64,000 bases of DNA, taken from NCBI RefSeq assembly GCF_014633365.1, contig NC_068339.1, forward strand, positions 31,877,316 through 31,941,315. Direction: 5' to 3'. The position numbers and the translations under genes were made by a program. This DNA is from Diospyros lotus. Taxonomy: Eukaryota; Streptophyta; Magnoliopsida; Ericales; Ebenaceae. The notes under the pieces were generated by a model. That model was given only the letters and a program-made list of their open reading frames with translations. It was not told the origin of the DNA and did no database searches. This document shows positions 47,304-59,050 of the stretch, in pieces. Within the stretch, counting starts at the first letter, position 1. Each line of letters opens with the position of its first letter.

Positions 47304-48640
47304 TTACATGCTTGTTTTGGAAGCTCTCAGTGGCTTGGCAACAAAAGATGCACTTGTTGAACCCTCTTTCATGTCTTCATCTCTACTTGGCACATCACCA
47401 AAGTCCTCATCCAAATTTCTCCATCCTAGATCCTCAAGTCTTAGGATAGAATCCTCAATGCACGAATCATCTGGATCCATATCCTAATTCCTAAATGGCC
47501 CCTCTTAGTAGTTTTCCAAGAAATGTGATTGAAGTCTAATGTTTGAGTGAATAAACACTAGCTTATCAGCTCTTGTGCAATTTAATATATTCCTTTTAAC
47601 ACTGTGAATATAAGAATATGTGCTCCAATTTCATTCAACAGAAGAACTACTTACTGGCTGTGATAATACCTTTTTTGCTACCTCTACCAAATCTGGAGTC
47701 TCTGAGCCATATGTGGACCACCAATCAATTGCATCCACTGTTACAGCATCCATTTGAGCTGCTTCCATTGCATATAATCCTTTCTTCATGTGAAAAATAG
47801 CAAATTTTTCATGTAAAAGTTTATGTTCTTCCTCACTTTCAGCAATTCTTGGAAAATATTCCATAACACCAGAAATAACTTCTCTGTCCAGATTTGGAGG
47901 CCTTCTAGGAACTCCTCCAGGAGCTGATTTTTGAAGATAATGAAGGTCATAAAACTAAGGACTCAAAGCAAACCCAAGACAATGCATTGGAATGTTCATT
48001 TTCTCCCACCTAGCCAACACAATTGTTTTCATTTCAGGATAATCACTTGCATACTTGTTTTCCTTCATGATATCTTTTATTTCTCCAAGCATAACATCCA
48101 TTCTTTCATGCATTTCTCCCATCTTAGCACCATCACCATCAGAAACTTTGATTAGCAAATAAATTGGGTTGGTAATGGTGATAATATTTTCAACTTCTTT
48201 CCAAAATTCTTCACAAATTATAGTATCAGAAACTAGAGCACCCATTGTTCTTGTTCTTTCATCCCCACTTTTCACTCATTCTTTCCATGTTTTTTGAAAA
48301 ATTGTTACAGCAAGTGCCTCCGCCTGGGGATGTTATCCATTGTTAGTCCCAAGCCCGGACAAAGGAGGAGGGTTGTGTTAGGTAGCCGACAGCCAACGTA
48401 AAACTTAGTCGTATCCAAAACATGAACTTCTAAACAAATTATGAAAAATCGTTGGGGCGTGGGAGTAACCCTTCATAGTGACCGCTACACTGCCCGCGTG
48501 TAGTGTCAAGTGAGCTAGGGCCATTGCATCGGCGCCTGGATGTAGTGACAAATGAGAAAGGGTCCCTGCATTTGCTTGGACAGATGTGGGTAAAAAGGCT
48601 AGTCCAAAATCAAAATCAAATTCAAAGTCAACGCCAAAAA

Positions 48641-49403
48641 CAAAATCATAGATTAAGGATTAGGTCATGGAACATAGGAACATTAACAGGCAAAGCTATG
48701 GAGGTGGTAGATGTGATGATTAGGAGAAAGATTAATATTATGTGCCTTCAAGAGACGAGATGGGTAGGGAAAAAAGCAAAAACTTTGTCAGAAACTGGAT
48801 ATAAAATATGATACACAGGAAATGATCAAGCGAAAAATGGAATAGGGGTTATTATAGATAAAAGCTTAATAGATGAGGTGGTGGATGTAAAGAGAATAGG
48901 GGATAAGATTATTATAGTGAATGTTAGTCTAGGAAGAATGACTATGAATATCTTTAGTACATATGCACTAAGAGCGGGATTAGGTGAAGAGATAAAAGCA
49001 AAATTTTGGGAGGACCTAGAGGGACTCATACAAATGATTCTAAGAGGAGAGAGTGATTATAGAAAGTGACTTAAATGGGCACGTGGGTCGAAACGAAAAC
49101 GGCTATAGAGAGGTACATGGAGGGTGTGGATTTGGGGAAAATAATGAGGATAAGTCTATTCTAGATTTTGCTATGGCATATGGACTCATCATAACCAATA
49201 CTAGGTTCAAAAAACGAGACGAACACTTAATCACATATAAAAATGTCATATCAAGCACCCAAATAGATTACTTCCTCATGAGACAAGAGGATCGATTATG
49301 TTGTAGGGATTGTAAGGTGATACCAGGAGAGTGTTTGACTACTCAACATAGACTTCTAATACTTGACGTCCAAGTAAGAAATTGGAAGAGAAAAATCACA
49401 TAA
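48641..49403 (+). pseudogene. RTE LINE endonuclease domain
   Basis: APE-type endonuclease motifs appear in order: RIRSWNIGTLTG (Asn), IMCLQETRWVG (Glu), then after a stop VVDVKRIGDKI and IFSTYALRAG. A frameshift follows at about 49,053, then ESDLNGHVGRNENGYREVHG (Asp/Asn), STQIDYFLM (Asp) and TTQHRLLILD (His). Almost all catalytic residues survive, which suggests a fairly recent insertion. In active elements this domain nicks target DNA to prime reverse transcription. One stop near 48,809 and one frameshift break it. Confidence 0.85.
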
Positions 49404-49797
49404 AACAAAATCCAAAAATCAAGTGGTGGGATTTAAAATAGGAGAAACAACTAATCTTCAAAGAAAAATTAAGAGGTAGAAGGGAATAGAATGGAGAAGG
49501 ACAGACAAACCAAATGTGGAGAGAAATGGCTAATGTCCTGAGAAGCACGACAAAGGTAGCCCTTGGAAAAACAAATGGTAGAGCCCCTAACTTAAGGAGT
49601 CTTAGTGGTGGAATGAAGAAGTACAATTGAAAATTAAAAATAAGAAAACTTGCTATAAGGCTGTATATCAGTGCAACAATGAAGAAAATCAAAAAAATTA
49701 TAAATAAGTAAAAAAGGAAACAAAAAGAGCTGTTAGTGAAGCAAGATCAAAAGCATATGAGAATCTATATAAACGACTTGATACAAAAGATGGAGAA

Positions 49798-52571
49798 ATG
49801 GATATATATAAATTAGCTAAAGCAAGAGAAAGAAAAACAAGGGATTTAAATCAAGTGAAATGCATAAAAGATGAAAATCAAAATGTATTAGTGAATGAGG
49901 GAGCGATTAAGGAGAGAGAGAAGGAGTATTTCACAAAATTATTCACTGATGGTGGTGACACAAGAGTTAGGTTGGGACATCTTAGTAACTCTGAAGGGGA
50001 CATGAGATATACATTTTATCGACGCATAAGTTCAAATGAAATAAGGCATACATTAAAAAAGATGAAAAATCATAAGATGGTGAGACCGGATAATATACCA
50101 ATAGAAGCATGGAAATGCATGGGAGAAAAGGGCATCCCCTGGCTAACGAAATTATTTAACGTGATCCTTGAATCAAAAAAGATGCCAGATGAGTGGAGGA
50201 AGAGTACTTTGGTTCCTATATACAAGAATAAAGGAGATGTTCAAAACTGTGAAAATTACAGAGGACATAGTTCTGAAAGGCGCGAGGCGCAGCGAGGCGC
50301 AAAGGGTCCTGGAGCCTGAGGCGCGAGGCGCACGAGGCGAGGCGCGCCTTTGCGAAGCGAGGCGCACCTTTTAGAAAAAAAACTAAAAATCTTGTAAAAT
50401 CATAAAAAACTATCAAATTATCAATAATAACACATGCATATCATTAATGTTTCATTATCTTCAAATTCTAAACTAACAACATCAAAGTTAATTCATTCAT
50501 CATACAATTTCTAAACTAGAAACATCATCAAAGTTCAAACTTAAAGTCTCAAACTCAAACAAGTACCAACCATCGTGCAAAGTTCTAAACAAACATATAA
50601 ACACTACAAGTCCACAATCAATAAAGAAGTTTTAATCATCATCATCATCATACCCTTCACCAAATTGAAAATCATCATCTTACGGTGCCATATTTTGCTC
50701 ATCCCTGATTCCCTGTTATTTTTCTTCTTTTGCATGTACTCTCCAATCTCTTGTTTTATTGATGGAGGACATTTTGGAATAGCTTTAGTATTCTCCACAA
50801 TCAATAAACACTACAAGTCCACAATCAAGAAAATGCTTTCATTTTGAAAAATGCTATTTTTCTAGGTCTGGAAGATTAGCGCATTTTTTCTAAGTCTGGA
50901 AGATTAGGGCATTATAAGGAGACATATAAGAAAATGTTTTCATTTTGAAAAACTAACTCCCGGTATTTTGATAGTTAATATTCATTGTTGTTAAAATGAT
51001 TTTTAATGAATTTTTCAAGAAATAGTAGGTATGTATTTTGGGGGTGGTAAAATCGCTAAATCCTGAATTTGTACTAAAATCAAAATTCTATTTTCTTATT
51101 GTTATGGATTTTGATTTTTTAGATATTTTTATTAAATCCAAATGGGGGGTACTTTCTTATTTACATTTATGTATTAAAGTAAATGGAAGGTAAAATATAA
51201 ATAAAAGAAAATGTGGACATTTACTTAAACTAAAGAAATGTAAATAAGTAGTGATGTATACATGCTGAAACTGAGAAGAGGGGATGCTGGAGAGGAGAGA
51301 AAAAAGTGATGCAGGCAGGATGCAGGCGCAATTTTCATGAGGCGCGCCTCAGCGCCTCACCTTGCAAGGCGCGCGCCTTGCAGAAACCGCCTCGCCTCAG
51401 CCCAGGCGAGGCGCCAAACTGGCGCCTTAAGGCGCCTTGCGCCTAGGCGCGCGCCTAGGCGCGCCTTTAATAACTATGACAGAGGAATTAAATTAATGAG
51501 CCATACCATGAAACTCTGGGAGAGAGTAATAAAGCAGAGGCCTAGAAAAGAAACAGAGGTATCGGAAAATCAATTTGGTTTCATGCCTGGTAGGTCAACA
51601 ATGGAAGCTATATACCTACTGAGACGCCTAATGAAAAGGTATCGAGATCATCAGAAGGACCTACATATAGTGTTTATAGATCTAAAAAAGGCCTATGATA
51701 GGGTCCCTAGAGAAGTATTATGGAGGGTTTTAGAGAAGAAAAGAGTCCGAATAGCCTATATACAAACCCTTAAGGACATGTATTACAGTGCAGAGACAAG
51801 GGTCAGAACATGCGGAGGGAACACTGAACCGTTTAAAATTACAATAGGACTGCATCAAGATTCTGCACTAAGTCCATACTTATTTGCCCTAGTAATGGAT
51901 GAACTCACTAAAGATATTCAGACAGAAGTACTATGGTGTATTCTATTTGCAGACGACATAGTGTTGGTAAATAAAACAAAAGAATGAGTGAACACTAGAT
52001 TAAGTTGTGGAGAAACAATTTAGAATCTAAATAATTTAAATTAAGTAGAAAGAAAACATAATATATGAAATGTAAATTTAGTAAGAATGCAAAAGTGGAG
52101 GATATTATAATAAAATTAGAAGACTAAATCTTACAAATAAAAGATCATTTTCAATATTTGGGATCAATGATTCAAAAAGATGCAGAAATTCACGAGGATG
52201 TCACACATAGAATTAAGGCAGGTTGGCTAAAATGGAGAAATACATCGGGGGTGTTATGTGATGGTAAAATCCCATTAAAACTAAAAGGAAAATTCTATAG
52301 GACAGTTATAAGACCAATCTTGTTGTATGGCTCAGAATGTTGGGCAGTCAAATACCAGCATGAGCAAAAGACAAGCGTAGCGGAGATAAGGATATTAAGA
52401 TGGATGTGTGGCCATACAAGAAAAGATAAAATTAGAAATGAAGTTATTCGTAATAAGGTAGGAGTAGTGCCAATCGAGGAGAAGATGAGAGAGACTAGAC
52501 TAAGATGGTTTGGTCATGTGAGAAGAAGACCAAGAGACGCTCCCATGAGGAGAGTTGATGAAATGGAATAA
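49798..52571 (+). pseudogene. RTE LINE reverse transcriptase, split by a hAT-like MITE
   Basis: The frame 49,798-50,265 carries ISSNEIRHTLKKMKNHKMVR, IPIEAWKCMGEKGIPWLTKL, KSTLVPIYKNKGDVQNCENY and the start of the RG(I) block. After the MITE it resumes GIKLMSHTMKLWERVIKQRP, ENQFGFMPGRSTMEAIYLLR, VFIDLKKAYDRVPREVLWRV and the catalytic LFADDIVLV (FADD at 51,946-51,957). Then after stops comes the C-terminal region (52,158-52,571) with [10 protein letters not shown] and [11 protein letters not shown]. The order and motifs match plant RTE RT. The MITE was inserted exactly between NYRG and IKLM. Confidence 0.9.
50266..51478. mobile_element. hAT-like MITE with GCGC-rich ends, inserted in the RTE RT
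   Basis: Terminal inverted repeats are CATAGTTCTGAAAGGCGCG (50,266) and CATAGTTATTAAAGGCGCG (minus strand, from 51,478). It is flanked by the perfect 8-bp duplication ACAGAGGA (50,258-50,265 and 51,479-51,486), which is diagnostic of hAT transposition. Both subterminal regions (50,280-50,370 and 51,325-51,470) are dense in GGCGC, GCGAGGC and CCTAGGCGCG words. At 1213 bp it carries no transposase; internal frames are short and unrecognisable. It must have been mobilised by a transposase in trans. Confidence 0.9.
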
Positions 52572-53964
52572 TTAATCAAAAAAATAGGTAGAGGCAAACC
52601 TAAGAAGACTTTAAGAGAGACATTAAAGTTTGATATGAAGTGTATGGACCTAAATGAAGATATGACAAAAGACAGAAATACATGGAAGTTTAGAATTCAT
52701 GTAGCCGACCCAACATAGTGGGATAAAAGCTGGATATGTTGTTGTTATGCAAGTGCCTCCCTACAATCTATTAACCTCTTCAACATGATGTAATGGGAGG
52801 CAAATATAGTCTTGGCCACTTTAAGCAAGTCTTGTCTTGAATTACTTCTAAAAATTGCCGAAGATTGTGAATGGTTAACAAAGTAATTAACTATAGCTTT
52901 TCAACTTTTCCCTTCTTGTATGTGCTCTTCAACCACTCAAATGAATTAGCAAAATCCTTAAATACCAAATTCAATGTGTGCACAGCACAAGGGGACCAAA
53001 AAATATGCTTGTGTACCTTTTTAACTTCCTTTCCTACCAATTTGCAATTGACAGCAGTGTCATTAACCACTTGAAGAACATTGGATGCACCACTTTCTTC
53101 AATAGCTTTCAGCAAATACTGTAAGATAGCAGCCCCTATTTTTTCAATATCAGAAAAATCATTAGCATACATGAACATAGCTCCTCTGTTGTTCATTGCT
53201 AGAACATTAATTAGTGGCTAGTGCTTGACATTAGACCAACCATCAGAAACTATCGACCCCCTGATGATACCAAGTCTCTTTTATTGGTCCTAAATCCATC
53301 TCAACACTCATTTTACATTTATGTAGTAATGTTGTTCTTGCTTTTTCATACGAATGAGACTTATAACTTGGTTGATTACTCTTACCATCTCACACCATTG
53401 AGGGTTTCTTAAAACATTGAATGGAATTCCATTGGCACACAATGCCGAGAGATTCTTCAATTTGATTTGTGAGTTGTGGCTTTTCCTTTTTAATGATTTT
53501 GGAATTCCTAAGAGAGAAACACAAACCTGCATGTTCCGCCTTAACTCTCTTTTTGAATTTTTCATATTTAGTCCTATTATTTATCATTACAGAACATCTT
53601 TGTATCCCTACCTTCTTTCCAGGTGGAGGACCAAAAAAATGATAATGTATTCTTGTATATAAGCTATTCTTTTGTATTCTGCAGTGTTTACTTTGCCAAG
53701 TTTTTTAACCTCTCGGATTGTTACCTTGTATAGCAATGCATATGGTAACCTCCTCCAACAACGGCTTTGATTTTGAATTATAACTTCTTTTGTAAGCTCT
53801 TCCTCTAATACACATAGACCTGATTGTTCTTTAGACACTTCATCAGTATCTTCAGCTTCGCTATCTTCACTTGAACATTCATGCAACTCAACTGGTTCCT
53901 TGAATTTTCTCTTCCCAAAACCATCACAAATTGTTATGTACAAAAGAGTTATTGGAATAAGCAA

Positions 53965-55439
53965 AAATAAGAAAGCTAGATGCTATGTACATCTATGATG
54001 TAGGGAGATAGAGAGAGAGGAGCTTACTAAGGGAGCAACACTAAACAGAGCAGATCGAGCTAGCTTTGGAAGAATTCTAACCAAGTTCATGTATGTATGA
54101 AGATAATAGAGGAAGAAAATGTAACCTGTTATTTGTGACTTAGTGAGAATGTATGGGTATGGGTATGATTTAGAGACTTGGAGAAGAAGATAGATAAAAT
54201 AATAGTTTTGTTGAATCATTACATTTTCGAACGTCTCATCACATTAAGTTTCTTTCCTTCCTTTGTGCCTGCGTACTTTGAAAGCTAAATTATATACATA
54301 TATTTTGCTATATTGTATATACATCTATGATATATATACATATATTTTGCTTGTTGTGGAACTGTAGATACAGTGAAAAGAGTGTCTTTCTTTTATTTTT
54401 GGATTTCTTTTAGATCTTCATTTTATCGTTTCTTTTCCAATTTCATAAGTATTTGTTCTTTTTCTATTAATTATCTTTTTGTATTCTTTTACTTATTCTT
54501 TTTTCCTCTTTTTCTTGTTTTTGCAATTTTGAATCTAGATCTAACTTGTCCTTTTTTGTGGGAAGGGGAGTTGGTCTTTCTTATTTTATGTCTAATATTT
54601 TTTATTTTTGCAATTTTTAATTTATTTCCTTTCTTCTGTAAGAAAATTATTTTACCATTATAAACTCAATCTATAAGTCATATATTTGATATTTCTTAAT
54701 GAAATAAATTTATGGTGTTTCGCGTGTAACTAAGGCTTTGTAATTTAGAAGGTCTTATATTTAATGTTATTTTCCAGAATAAATTTTATTCTTTCTTATT
54801 CCAATAACATAATTTATAAGCTGTATATTTCATGTTATTTTACTAAATAATTTTTAGAAAAATATTTTACTTTTAAGCATATATGAGATTTATTAATAAA
54901 ATATAAAATATATAGAATCTGTTTATATTCATTATTTTCATATTCAATTATAGTTAGTTTCGGTGTTAGTTTTTTTTAAGAAAAACCTATTTTCATGTTA
55001 AAAAGATAAGAAAAATATGTTAAATATATTAATATTGATAAAAATGTCAAACAAATAAATATTAATATAATAATTATAAAATCACAAGATTCAAGAAAGT
55101 ACACTGGCAATGGGAAGTCCCAATAAAAAGTTTCAGCTATTTAATACTCAGTTGCCATAATTATTAATTTTATATTCAATTGTTATATAGTATTTTAAAA
55201 TTAAAAAATTAATTAAAATATTTATATATGTATCACACTCATTAGAATACAAGTTCTTCCAAAATAAAACTTTAAAAATTCTATATTATAAACCCAAAAA
55301 GTGAAGGCACAACTCATGAGAGGCTAGGTTGTGCCTATCTACAAACCCACTTGGTGTCTCCACCAGCTGCTACAACTTGAAGCCTCCAATAGTGGAAGAA
55401 GAAAATAGCTCAAAAGTTCAAATAGTTCTGTGTTAGATT
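53965..55439. other. Non-coding part of left arm between hAT and retroelement
   Basis: This is AT-rich sequence paired in reverse with about 60,225-61,735. No gene is visible; the plus frame 54,373-54,663 is a TTTCTT-rich chance frame. Confidence 0.6.
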
Positions 55440-55995
55440 GTGTAGGTAATGGCACCATACACCTAGATAATGGCACCACAACCCTCTACTTAACAAAGTA
55501 AACCCTCTAGCATGCTCGGCAATGTACAATGAATTTTTACAATAAGAGATTATCTGAGAGATTTACAATTGTCTCTCAAAAATTAAACACAAAGGCTTAA
55601 GCAAATGATACAAAATAATATACAAAACCTTTTGAGAGAAAATTTAAAAGCACTAGAGCACTTGATTAAGATTGTAAAATTTGAAACTTGCAATGGTTTC
55701 TCTAACCCCCCAAATGCACCATTGGGCTAGTATTTATAGATTTCACCAATCATTTGAAGTTAATAACTGTTAATGGAGCCATTAGTCGCCATAAATGATC
55801 TGCAAAACTAGTTGTTAAAAGATATATGCGATGAAAACGGTCAACAGGGTTAAGAAACGATCGACTAGTTAGAGCAAACCCTTAAGAAACAATCGACATG
55901 CATAACAAAAATGGTCAACATGGTTAAAGTCAGCCAATCAGATTTCCTGCAATAGCAATCGATTGTGCTTGGCCGAGAGCATGCATTTGACAAGT
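55440..55995 (-). mobile_element. Partial LTR of the left-arm retroelement
   Basis: It pairs in reverse with about 59,390-60,223, the LTR of the right-arm retroelement, including the GCACTAGAGCACTTGATTAA block and GATCGAC / GGTCAAC words. Its U3 half (about 650 bp) is missing, joined directly to the end of the ORF at about 56,000. Confidence 0.6.
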
Positions 55996-57115
55996 CCACT
56001 GGCTAGAGCAACAGGTCAACAGTATGAGAAGAAAAAGACGATGCAAGCAGCAGTGAGGAGAGAACGATCTCCATAAGATGCGCCATCTAAGCCTAAGGCT
56101 ATTAACCTCAGACTTGAGGTTGACCAATCCGTGCACAATTAGATCATCCTCTGGCAGAGAAGACTCACCCACAGTGTGCGATGGGTGAACTGGCAATGGC
56201 GAGGTAGAAATCTCAGAGGAAGTGGAAGGAGGAGAAGAAGGTTGGTCATCCTCATCCTCGAAGACATGCACTTCCTTTATCTTAATGGATTTGGCCCATC
56301 TACCCTCATCATCTTCCATGTAACCCATACGGACTAAAGAGGCTTGGTTTAAGAATTAGGAGGGGTTGATGGACACTCACTTGACATTACCTAGATTTTC
56401 GACCTTAGAGTCTAACATTGTGCTCAAAACCATACCATAGGGAAGACACCTATTTTTGCTAGTAAACACGCCTATCATTTGGTTTAGGATGATTGAACAA
56501 AAGTCGACACATCGACGAGTGATAATATTGTACATAAGTCAAAGATCCTCTTTAGTAACTGGGGCAAAATTGCCCTTCCATGGAATAAGGATATGAACGC
56601 AAATCAAATGAGGGAGACGATTACACATAGATAATTGAGACACATAATCAATATAATAAGTGAGTCTTTCGTCTTCAAAAACAATTTGGATGGCTTCAAC
56701 AAAGTTAAATGACCAAGATTGATATACTAGACCTCCCTCGGGGATTTCAAATAGATTATGAATAAAAGAGGTGTTAACTTCAAGTGACTTGCCACAAACT
56801 TTTTTTTAAACGAATTTCAGACGCATGACCGTGAAATATGTTTGAGGCATTCGAATAACATGCCCTAACGACATCTACATAGACGTCCCTATGAAAAATG
56901 GGGATGAAATCCATCCAACCAAAGTTTCGAAAATTTTCTTAGTGCGAAAAACAAATAAACTCGAGAAGTGGAACATCAAGAAACCTACCCAAAAGGACAT
57001 CCCCAGACCCGAAGAGAGATGTGAATCGCTTCATGTGGTTCGGGTTGTCCACAAGATGTTGAATGACGGATGGTTCGTTTAAACTAGGGTTTCCCGCAAC
57101 CAAAGGGTGATTGAA
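55996..57115 (-). pseudogene. Plant retroelement ORF (PF20167-like), left-arm copy
   Basis: The minus strand carries the N-terminal block NEPSVIQHLVDNPNHMKRFT and LGRFLDVPLLE (56,939-57,115), then broken middle parts, then the C-terminal part MGYMEDDEGRWAKSIKIKEV...HTVGESSLPEDDLIV...LKSEVNSLR (about 56,050-56,328). It parallels the right-arm copy. The usual start codon region is missing because the arm homology ends at about 57,115. The first residues of the open frame come from unrelated sequence. Function is unknown; see the right-arm copy. Confidence 0.6.
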
Positions 57116-57570
57116 ATTTGCAAAGATCCAATCATACTCCCATCCATGTGATGAATGTGATTGAAATTTATTTGGATGCAAATTTTATATGTTATCTATG
57201 TGAGAAATGTTGTTAAAATTTCATGTGTGCGCAATTTTTTTTAAATTTTTGAAAAAGCTACGTAGAAGTTGTCAACTGATAATCCCATACTGTCAACCGT
57301 TTCTACCCAGTTGTAAGAGACTGTCAACCATTTGGACATGGCTTACATTCAATTTGTGAACAAAGGGAAAACGGTCAACCGGTTATCCCTTGCTGTCGAC
57401 CGTTTTTGTCGAGGGTTTAAAAGAACGGGCGACTGATGGTTTTCCATTTAGCCCAAAACCCTCTCCCATTTCTCTTTCAGTCGAATACTTCTTTGATCTC
57501 CTCACTCCATTTGACCGATTTCTCAATTTTTCATCTATTCCATCCATTCGTTTAGCATCCAAACCACTCA
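57116..57570. other. Spacer of the inverted repeat / 5' leader of right-arm ORF
   Basis: This is not duplicated on the left. It carries TCAACCGTTT-type words (57,270-57,410) like those in copia LTRs, then a TC-rich leader up to the ATG at 57,571. Confidence 0.6.
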
Positions 57571-58735
57571 ATGGTGCGAACCAAACACCCTTTGGTTGTA
57601 AGAAACCCTAGTTCAAACGAACCATCCAACATTCAACGTCTTGTGGACAACCCATGCCACATGGAGCGATTCACATCTCTCTTCAGGTCTCAGGACATCC
57701 TCTTGGGTAGGTTTCTTGACATTCCATTCCTCAAGTCTATTCATTTTTTGTACTTAGACAATTTTCAAAACTTTGGTTGGATGGATTTCATTATTTTGCA
57801 TAAGGACATCTATGTAGATGTCGTTAGGGCATGTTATTCGAATGCCTCAAACATATTTCATGGTCATCCGTATGAAATTAGTTTCAAAACAAAAATTTGT
57901 GGCAAGTCACTTTAAGTTAACACCTCTCTTATTCATAATCTATTTGGAATCCCTGAGAGAGGTTTAATATATCAATCTTGGTCATTTAACTTTATTAAAG
58001 CCACCCAAGTTGTCTTTGAAGACGAAACACTCACTCATTATATTGATTATGTGTCTCAAATATCTATGTGTAATCGTCTCCTTCATTTGATTTGCATTCA
58101 TATTCTTATTCCACGAAAGGGCAATTTTACCCAAGTTATTAAAGAGGATATTTGGCTTATGTACAATATTATCACTCGCTAATGTATCGACCTTTGTTCA
58201 ATCATCCTAAACCAAATGATAGGCGTGTTTACTAGCAAAAATAGTTGCCTTCCCTATAGTATGGCCTTGAGCACAATCTTATACTCTTAAGGTCAAAAAT
58301 CTTGGTAATGTCAAGCGAGTGTCCATTAACCCCTCCCAATTCTTAAACCGAGCCTCCTAGTCCGTATGGGTTCCAAGAAAGATGATGAGAGTAGATGGAC
58401 CAAATCCAAGAAGATAAAGGAAGTGCATGTCTCCAAGGATGAGGATTAGCTTCCTCCTCCTCCCACTTCCTCCGAGCTTCCTCCCTCATTGTTGTTGGTT
58501 CCCCCATCGCACACTGTGGGTGAGTCTTCTCAACCACAGGATGATCTCATTGTACACGAATTACCCGACCTCAAGTCTGAGGTCAATAGCCTTAGAGCGG
58601 AGATTCAAAACATCCGATGTTGACAAGAAGAAATGTTAACTCAAATGGCACAGCTTATGGAGATTGTTCTCTCCTGCTTGCCACCGCCTGCATCGTCTTC
58701 TTCTTCTCAACTGCCGCCGCCACTCGAGTCCTAGA
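57571..58735 (+). pseudogene. Plant retroelement ORF (PF20167-like), right-arm copy
   Basis: From the ATG at 57,571: MVRTKHPLVVRNPSS, HMERFTSLFRSQDILLGRFL, NFQNFGWMDFIILHKDIYVD and ACYSNASNIFHGHPYEISFK, ending in a TAA at 57,913. Beyond the stop the same frame continues NTSLIHNLFGIPERGLIYQS and NRLLHLICIHILIPRKGNFT, with two further stops. A GESSQPQDDLIVHELPDLKS region with an acidic start and a short coiled-coil-like end (58,370-58,640) closes it. This layout resembles the large family labelled putative plant transposon protein domain in retroelement-rich genomes. I did not confirm this by a search. No catalytic motif is visible. It may be a gag-like protein of a non-autonomous element. Confidence 0.6.
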
Positions 58736-59050
58736 TTATTTTCTTATGTTCACACATTCTTGTATTCTTATGTTTTGCTCTTTGAATGAATGTGCTTTCT
58801 ATATGTTGCTCATATGAATTGAACGCTTGTATGTTGAATGAATGTCTTTATCTATGGATTTCATTCGGCTATTTCTCTTATGACTAACGATTCCTTGATT
58901 AGATGTTTAAGGTCAAGTCATCTTAAGGGGGAGTGTTTTTGGATAAAATTTGTTTTCCAAAAAAATCCTTTTTGAATTATGACAAAAGGGGGAGAAATTG
59001 AGAAATTGATTTATTTTGTTGAGTTTTGTCATCATCAAAAAAGGAGAGAG
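58736..59050 (+). other. 3' untranslated region and polypurine tract of right-arm retroelement
   Basis: This stretch after the ORF contains CTTAAGGGGGAGTG and ACAAAAGGGGGAGAAATTG, then TCATCATCAAAAAAGGAGAG directly before the LTR start. These purine tracts are typical of copia SIRE-like 3' ends. No gene is present. Confidence 0.55.

Larger units (their letters stand above)
48322..52748 (+). mobile_element. Near-complete RTE-type LINE inserted in hAT copy A
   Basis: It is bounded by a perfect 12-bp duplication GCAAGTGCCTCC (48,310-48,321 and 52,749-52,760). The same site is intact and empty in the right arm (about 62,940-62,955). It opens with the 5' leader typical of plant RTE elements (CCCAAGCCCGGACAAAGGAG) and ends GGATATGTTGTTGTTAT, the short GTTGTT tail typical of RTE. 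Without the nested MITE it is about 3.2 kb, full length for the family. One protein with endonuclease and RT is encoded, now broken by stops and frameshifts. Confidence 0.9.
47304..53964 (-). pseudogene. hAT transposase with DUF659 domain, copy A (split by an RTE LINE)
   Basis: On the minus strand, from 53,964 down: an N-terminal segment (GFGKRKFKEPVELHECSSED, with an acidic DTDEVSKEQ part), a KYEKFKKRVKAEHAGLCFSL block (53,390-53,587), and NDTAVNCKLVGKEVKKVHKH then WSPCAVHTLNLVFKDFANSF (52,891-53,196). These last are the DUF659 catalytic-domain words. After the LINE it continues with SGDERTRTMGALVSDTIICE (47,955-48,275), the dimerisation region WWSTYGSETPDLVEVAKKV (47,631-47,864) and an acidic tail to the TAA at 47,304. 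Stops and frameshifts break the frame. hAT transposases cut and paste hAT elements. Copy B on the right arm shows the uninterrupted structure. Confidence 0.85.
47519..57115 (-). repeat. Left arm of giant inverted repeat
   Basis: The arm pairs in reverse with 57,585-63,747. Matching landmarks include the hAT coding blocks, the ACTATTGGAGGCTTCAAGTT block (about 55,378), the LTR end GTGTAGGTAATGGC (about 55,440), and the coding start GGGAAACCCTAGTTTAAACG near 57,095. Without the LINE the arm is about 5.2 kb. It lacks about 650 bp present in the other arm (58,735-59,385). Similarity in readable stretches is about 85-90% by eye. Confidence 0.85.

Noticed and set aside
54373..54663. 96-codon frame rich in Phe/Leu as a membrane protein
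   Set aside because: It comes from a TTT/CTT-rich non-coding stretch and is not maintained in the homologous right arm.
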